A program made the position numbers and the translations under genes. Positions 58,534-64,000 of a stretch of 64,000 nucleotides of DNA are shown here, one piece after another. The DNA comes from Ashinkailepas kermadecensis (Eukaryota; Arthropoda; Thecostraca; Neolepadidae). The notes beneath the pieces were generated by a model. The model did not search any database. It saw only the letters and a program-made list of their open reading frames with translations, and had not been told where the DNA came from. The stretch is from contig JAOTOM010004371.1 of NCBI GenBank assembly GCA_034440615.1, positions 192,501-256,500 of the forward strand, given 5' to 3'. How positions within the stretch are numbered: the stretch's first letter is position 1; every line of letters starts with the position of its first letter.

Positions 58534-60960
58534 CAGGTGCTAATTCCAAAAATGTTGAGTAACTGTTGGCCATTTTTGTATCATGTCGACCCCTGTTTCG
58601 GATGCAGTAACCTATCCTATTCGGATACGTGCATGCACTATTACAGTTTTGGTTTATGTTGGGTATTCACATGGCGCGCTGTCCAAGAATCAGAACAGCA
58701 GATTAGGAATGCATCGATTTTTACAGATAGGCCACCACCTTGTCCAAAGATTAGTAGAAGTAGCTCTGGAAGCACATCAGCAAGGTAGCAGGCTAGTAAC
58801 ACCCAGGAACTCCTGAAACTCCACTGCTAGCTATGTAATTCAATCCTTCAATAACTTAGATCATTATTTATCTTTTATTGCTCCTACCCATTAATAGGTA
58901 GACACCAGTGACCTCACCCAAGTCACCAACCACGTTAATATTTCCTTAGGTGCAGACAGGTGGCACTATTAGACCCAGCCCACTTTCAGAGGGGGGATCA
59001 AAAAGTAACCACGGATTGGCAGCTCGGATCGATGTAGTAACATAAGGACAATGCAAATCCGACTGTTTACAGTGATATTCCATAACATGTGTCGTCTCTA
59101 ATTGACTAGCTACATGCAGTTAGGAGCGCGATTGTGGCAAAGTGGTGTCTTGACAGTGATTTCAAAAGAATGTCTAGCTTTCTTTCAATTCGGATCGACA
59201 CTGACGAGAACGATTATCGAAATACTTGTCAACAGAAAATATAGCTAAAGATATGAAATATATTAAGTTCTATCGTCCCATTATCGTAAATTAACTTGTG
59301 ATGATGCACTCGTTGAATTAAATCTTCTCGTATAAAGTTTTCTGATTTCGTGGAGGAAAAATACGCTTTCAATTTCAAAAGATTTGTAGAAGTATTTTTC
59401 TAAGAAGTATTTAACTACAGAGTGGCTTGATATTCTCACACAAAATCGTCGCGAAAAAGCCAAAATTTCCAGACGTTATCCAAAATTGAACTTTCAAACA
59501 TCGAGGTTGAGAGAGAAACGGGACTGTCGCTGCACTAGCGGCCCATCTATGTTGCCATTCATAATGTTAGGAAGATTTTGTACATCGTATATGCTATTTT
59601 AACCCTCTCCAGTGTACGGAGTTTTCCCACCTTCGTCAGTGGAGTGAGTGTGTGTGGGTGGGGGTGCAACAGCTCCCTAGCATTTCCAAATGAAACATGC
59701 GATAGAGACGAAACATAAATGGACGTATAGGTTGGAACGAGATCTCGCCATTCACACCCGATGTTTGTACCCCAAGGTAATAGGCGACCCTCAAAGTCAG
59801 GTCCCAGTTCAAATGGTCGCAACAATCGAGATTGTTCACAAGTTGATCGCAAACGCTTCCTAAATTGCATCAGATATGTACTTTGAATTATTATCAGGGT
59901 ATTCGTCGATGCTTTCCGGATGTAATGACATATCTCAAGCTCCATTTAAAGCACAGATAACGGGTCCGGTGAGGCCGAGGTTCACCCTGCATTTGACAAC
60001 TTGATAAAATGTTGGTTGAAACTACTGCTTCCACTCACCCAGGGTAAAAATGGACGGAAAATCGGATTCAGGATCTAAGATAACCATATATATCCCGTCA
60101 GGCTAAAAAGGGCATCCAAGGCTGTTATAGGTCAGTGACTTTGAATGACCTTGGAATAATACAGGGACAATGTCCGTATAGCAATCCAGTCATCTATTAG
60201 CCTAACCTGCACAAAATGTGTCACTTTGGGTCACAATGTCATGTCAAGTTGCGACAATCCACGATTTCGTTCAACAATGGTTGAAGGTTATCCTTTGATG
60301 ACGTCATAGCTTCGTGACCTAACATGATCAACAAACAAAACCATCAAAAGCTCCGAAAAAGACGCCCCAGAGGGTACCGCAAATTTAACTGGGTTCACTT
60401 AAGAGGTTCGGTAGCTATCCAAGAAAAACATAAGGGGTTGCATCAACTCCTTCCATTGGAGATGGCTGAGGTTTAACGTATTATTAAAGCCAGTGGTCAA
60501 AGAGAAGCCTTTGATTACTTTTAGCTTTGTTTACTATTGCGTCACAACAATAGCGTTGCTGAACTATTTGCACTGCAAAGAACACTTTAATTTGCCTGAT
60601 AATCATTAACCTTTCGCAGTTTCTGTTCTGATAGCCGACATTTCTTGTGTACAGCTCGTGGTGTGTGTGGTAGCGTTGTCAAATGTCGAGGCGTTTCCCT
60701 TGGACAATAGCGATGTCGAAGTCGCCAGCCCGCGTCCAAGCGTCTTCGGAACTCCATGAAGGACCAGCAGTGCGCTATGATAATATGCTCGAGAAACAAT
60801 CCCGTCAACCTTCCGGCTGATTTAAGTATGTTTCCATGGTGATGGTCCTGAAAGACTTGGGTCCACTTTTTGTAAGATGTGAGATCGTCGAGGATATAAT
60901 CAATAGGATTAGCACGGTAAGGGATAATATGTCGGTGAAAACTAATTCATTAAATTGTCT
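57613..60960 (-). other. Upstream intron or flank, no Ir25a exon found
   Basis: I looked on the minus strand for the preceding S1 exon and found none. (TA)n at 58485-58531. Frames at 58103-58406 and 59559-59945 have no motif I recognise. Confidence 0.5.
58485..58531. repeat. (TA)n microsatellite
   Basis: About 47 nt of uninterrupted TA. Confidence 0.98.
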
Positions 60961-61005
60961 CTCCTGACGATGGCCCCTGGCCGAAACGTTGAATAATAAA
61001 ATATA
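60961..61005 (+). mobile_element. Penelope-like element terminal motif
   Basis: The sequence CTGACGATGGCCCCTGGCCG continues AAACGTTGAATAATAAA. The order CTGANGA, a small GGCC hairpin, GAAACGTTG and AATAAA recurs at the ends of Penelope-like elements in many animals and resembles a hammerhead ribozyme core. I see no reverse transcriptase next to it. Confidence 0.4.
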
Positions 61006-61980
61006 ACCTTTATCGTTACTTCTGATATCAAATCAACACCTCCTGGTATATTGAAGGTCGTATATTTTCTTAACACGCAACGTTAAACATAAACTGTTGA
61101 GCACACAAAGCTGAACGGCATCGCCAAATTACTCCTTTATACCAAGGATGCAACATAAAACATGCTTATATGAACAGTCCCACCCAATGTGACGATGAGA
61201 GGCATACTGCATATGCCCCCATATTAAATCTGCGAAGCCTTAAAAGATTGAAGCCAGACCACCCTAAGGGATCGACTTATGGTAAAGCCGGCCACGACAA
61301 GCACACAATTATTTTACGGCCAAATACTCGCAAACGCCAGGCCCAAATCGTTCCCAGCTGCATGGTTTTAGAAGCAAATTATGGCATTCTTACAGTTTAA
61401 TTCCGCGAGAACTAAACTCAGAGACTGAAGGAATATGTTTTGTCAATGCAATGCCTCCTGCATGAGCCATGGTGAAAATGAGCATTTCCCATAGAGGCGA
61501 GGAAGGCAGGGTCTCAGTTGCTGATAATTAACTGCACGGGAAAAGCAATTTCTGATCTGTCATAAAAATATAAATACATACCAATTACACCCTACGTGAA
61601 CGTCAAATGTTTTATCTTGACACGCCTGACTGGGCCCACAAGTTGGCGTTCCTGCTGCTGGGGCGCCAGTCGTCGCCTATCCGAAGAAGCTTTACCTCCG
61701 CAGTAAGCCTGGATCAATGGGGAGGGGGGGGGGCGAAGCTTAGCTACCGCGGAAAATCCCATCACTGCTGGGGCAGCTGCTCAAGCAGTTAGCATGCTAT
61801 CCGAGGCTCTGATGGGAGGAATCTCCCACCATATTTATAGTTTGGCTCACGCTACCGGTGCTCTTGGGTGAGAATAACATTGTTGCCTTCATACCATCGT
61901 TTGGCCGTGGCGGACATCTTGGACGCATGATTCGAGTATGCTAATTTTGGGTGTCAGCTTTACCTTTTCATATTTGGTGA

Positions 61981-62073
61981 TTCCAGGACAGGTCACCAAG
62001 GTGAGTTCATCAGGTCAGATTCCAGGACAGGTCACCAAGGTGAGTTCATCAGGTCAGATTCCAGGACAGGTCA
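61981..62073. repeat. 39-bp tandem repeat, 2.4 copies
   Basis: Unit TTCCAGGACAGGTCACCAAG followed by GTGAGTTCATCAGGTCAGA; copies identical. Confidence 0.95.
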
Positions 62074-63023
62074 AGTTGAATTCCTCCCAGCCCTGCGAAT
62101 TGAATGAAAAACAGCATGCGTGGGGTTTCAAGACGTTGTATCTTCCTGATAACGATTTTCAGATGTTATGTCCCTAGATCGCAGGAGTGACTAGATGAAG
62201 GGCAACTAATATTAAACGACACACCTATAGCTTTATCGACAGACAATTAGCATTGTCTTTATGATAACAACATGCGAATGATAACCCTATATATCTTAGG
62301 AATGGGGAAGGTATATGCAACGAAACAAATATGGATACAATCCCATCACGTAAACGTTTGACCCCACCACTCGGTAACATTATATTGTGCTTGAAACGTA
62401 TAAACAAGTTATGTCTGCTCTGATGACTCCAACCAATTATCTAGCGGGTACCACAAAATTGTTGTGGCTGGAGATAATTGGTTCGGAGTTAAAAGGTCAA
62501 AAGCTAATTTGGCCTGACATAGGTGACCTCGGTATGTGATTGAGAGCTTGACCGATATGGGTATCATATAAAACACTTGATGCATGATGGTGATAGAGTG
62601 AGGTGCGTCAGAGATTATAGCGGTCACATGTGATGAAGTGACCTGACCTCAAACTTGAGGTTTTACACACGTTATGGAAGGAGGTTTTACACACGTTATT
62701 TTACATACGTTACACACGTTTCATTGACACTATACACGTTCATATGAGTGTCAATGAAAATTACAGATCATAATGAAATATAAAAATGCACCAGAGATCG
62801 CAGAGATTATGCGTGGAGGAATGACCTATCCTTCAGCTTTACTTATGTTGGTACATATGACAGAATATGGTTGAAATTGAGGTCATTTGAAAGCACTGTA
62901 ATCAAATAGAATGAAATGGAAAGGGCAGCTAAAATGCAGGACGAGATCACACAGCTCATGGATGGTACGCTGACGTGAACTCAGATAATTTGTATGCATT
63001 ACAAATACGCTAGGGAATAATGT

Positions 63024-63250
63024 TTAAAATGGACTTCCAATAACGTCAATGAAGCAATCGGCTTCATCAATTCATTCAATTCATTCAATTAAAATGGACT
63101 TCCAATAACGTCAATGAAGCAATCGGCTTCATCAATTCATTCAATTCATTCAATTAAAATGGACTTCCAATAACGTCAATGAAATAATCGGCTTCATTCA
63201 GTTCATTCAATTCATTCAGTTAAAAATGGACTTCTAATAACCTCCATAAA
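63024..63250. repeat. 65-bp tandem repeat, about 3.4 copies
   Basis: Unit starts TTAAAATGGACTTCCAATAA, continues CGTCAATGAAGCAATCGGCT and ends in TTCATTCAA sub-repeats; the last copies diverge. Confidence 0.93.
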
Positions 63251-64000
63251 AACGGCTTCATCCAACGTGCGACGAGCGGGACGGAGACGTGTTGACTGGC
63301 CACCAATGATTGACACCTCTGCTGCCGGTGGTAAGCCGCCGCGACGGAGCTCGGCGCAGTCAGTGTGGAGTGTGCGGTTGTGCGATTAGCATAGTTCGTG
63401 AGACAGGACAGGACGGCTTGTATCTGGGATGAAACACGGCTTGTATGTCAATGCAAGTAATAGAAAAAACAAAGCGACTCATGTTCCCACAATTCTCCAA
63501 CTCCGAAATGACTTTCGCAGGTCTGATATTGTATTGAAGGGATGCTTGTGAAACTATCAGTAGTCTTGCAACCCTTAACTAGAATGTTTCACTTCAATTG
63601 TGTAGTCAACCGATGACATCTACTGCACAGCTGTTCCATTTTCATGAGAAAGGAATGAATGCGTACAACCTTCTTACAGAGATAACACGATGTGCTGGTT
63701 CGAGAAGTCGCGCAACCTTTAAAAAGTGGGCCTCTGTAGCAGCTGCAGATCATCTGAATGCAAGGAGGGCTGCAAATCACTTCCAAGGCCCTTTTTAGAG
63801 TAAGCGCCATTTTGAGGAGCCATGGCCCTCTCCCCAATTCTTGCGCCTATTTAGTATGTGCTAAATTATGGCCAGGTAAGAAGAGAAATCCCTCCTCCAA
63901 TCCTTAGTATCGCACACGATATCGTCCCAGCAGTAATGGTAAAATAATCCCACTGTTGGTTTGAGGTGGTTATGAACTTCCGAACATTGGAATTATGGGT

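Larger units (their letters stand above)
61006..64000 (-). other. Window end, no gene supported
   Basis: Two tandem repeats (61981-62073, 63024-63250) in otherwise unremarkable sequence. A 10-G run near 61725 and ACACACGTTA repeats at 62665-62720. Short overlapping frames only. Confidence 0.5.

Noticed and set aside
59559..59945. Upstream S1 exon of Ir25a
   Set aside because: The frame lacks any S1 motif and does not end in a donor with the needed phase.
60961..61005. Functional hammerhead ribozyme
   Set aside because: The core-like motif is present but I could not pair a convincing stem I and stem III has no loop; kept only as a Penelope-like motif.

Overview
This is a eukaryotic window, almost certainly from an arthropod. 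The only conserved protein-coding gene I can assemble lies on the minus strand and spans most of the window: a partial ionotropic receptor 25a gene (Ir25a, the co-receptor of the chemosensory/thermosensory ionotropic glutamate receptor-like family). Seven exons with intact splice sites and compatible phases are visible, at 56708-56907, 50957-51095, 19596-19710, 18075-18210, 5533-5732, 2797-2929 and 1828-1960, in transcription order from high to low coordinates. They encode the end of ligand-binding lobe S1, TM1, the pore loop, the next membrane segment with its [11 protein letters not shown] motif, and most of lobe S2. The start of the gene (signal peptide, N-terminal domain, first part of S1) and its end (last TM, C-tail) lie outside the window or were not found. 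The wording of the TM1-to-pore stretch (SILLSLFDRFSPYSYQNN) looks crustacean-like rather than insect-like to me. That is a memory-based impression, not a search result.

The most interesting point is at the 3' side. The last two visible exons (2797-2929 and 1828-1960) are alternative versions of the same S2 exon. Both are 133 nt, both go from phase 1 to phase 2, both have good acceptor and donor sites, and their products are 23/43 identical. As 133 is not a multiple of 3, using both or neither breaks the frame, so a functional mRNA can carry only one: a textbook layout for mutually exclusive splicing. The exon boundary falls just before the acidic residue that aligns with the ligand-contacting Glu/Asp of ionotropic glutamate receptors. 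One exon supplies Asp and the other Glu, and the rest of the lobe-2 surface changes with it.

The introns are large (31.2 kb, 12.3 kb, 5.6 kb, 2.6 kb, 1.4 kb, 0.8 kb) and filled with minisatellites of many unrelated units (10, 11, 13, 14, 14/15, 21, 23, 25, 26, 28, 30, 39, 42, 51, 52, 55 and 65 bp) plus (CT)n and (AT)n tracts. By my rough sum these cover about 18-19 kb, near 29% of the window. The largest are a ~5.4 kb array of a 52-bp unit (about 104 copies, 27353-32760), a ~2.6 kb array of a 51-bp unit (39299-41871) and a ~3.8 kb degenerate array (7266-11080). The 31-kb intron starts with a GC donor instead of GT.

Mobile DNA sits in the same introns. There is an ORF1 (gag-like, zinc-knuckle) copy of a non-LTR retrotransposon with two frameshifts, and no reverse transcriptase seen beside it (53940-55900). 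There is a 3.36-kb element with CACTGTAAAAAA termini, several short hAT-like elements with CAGGGGCGGATCC-type ends, two foldback MITEs, and a Penelope-like terminal motif. Nearly all long open frames in the window are products of repeat units whose length lets frames stay open; they are not annotated as genes. I saw no tRNA, rRNA or CRISPR, but I could not run covariance searches.
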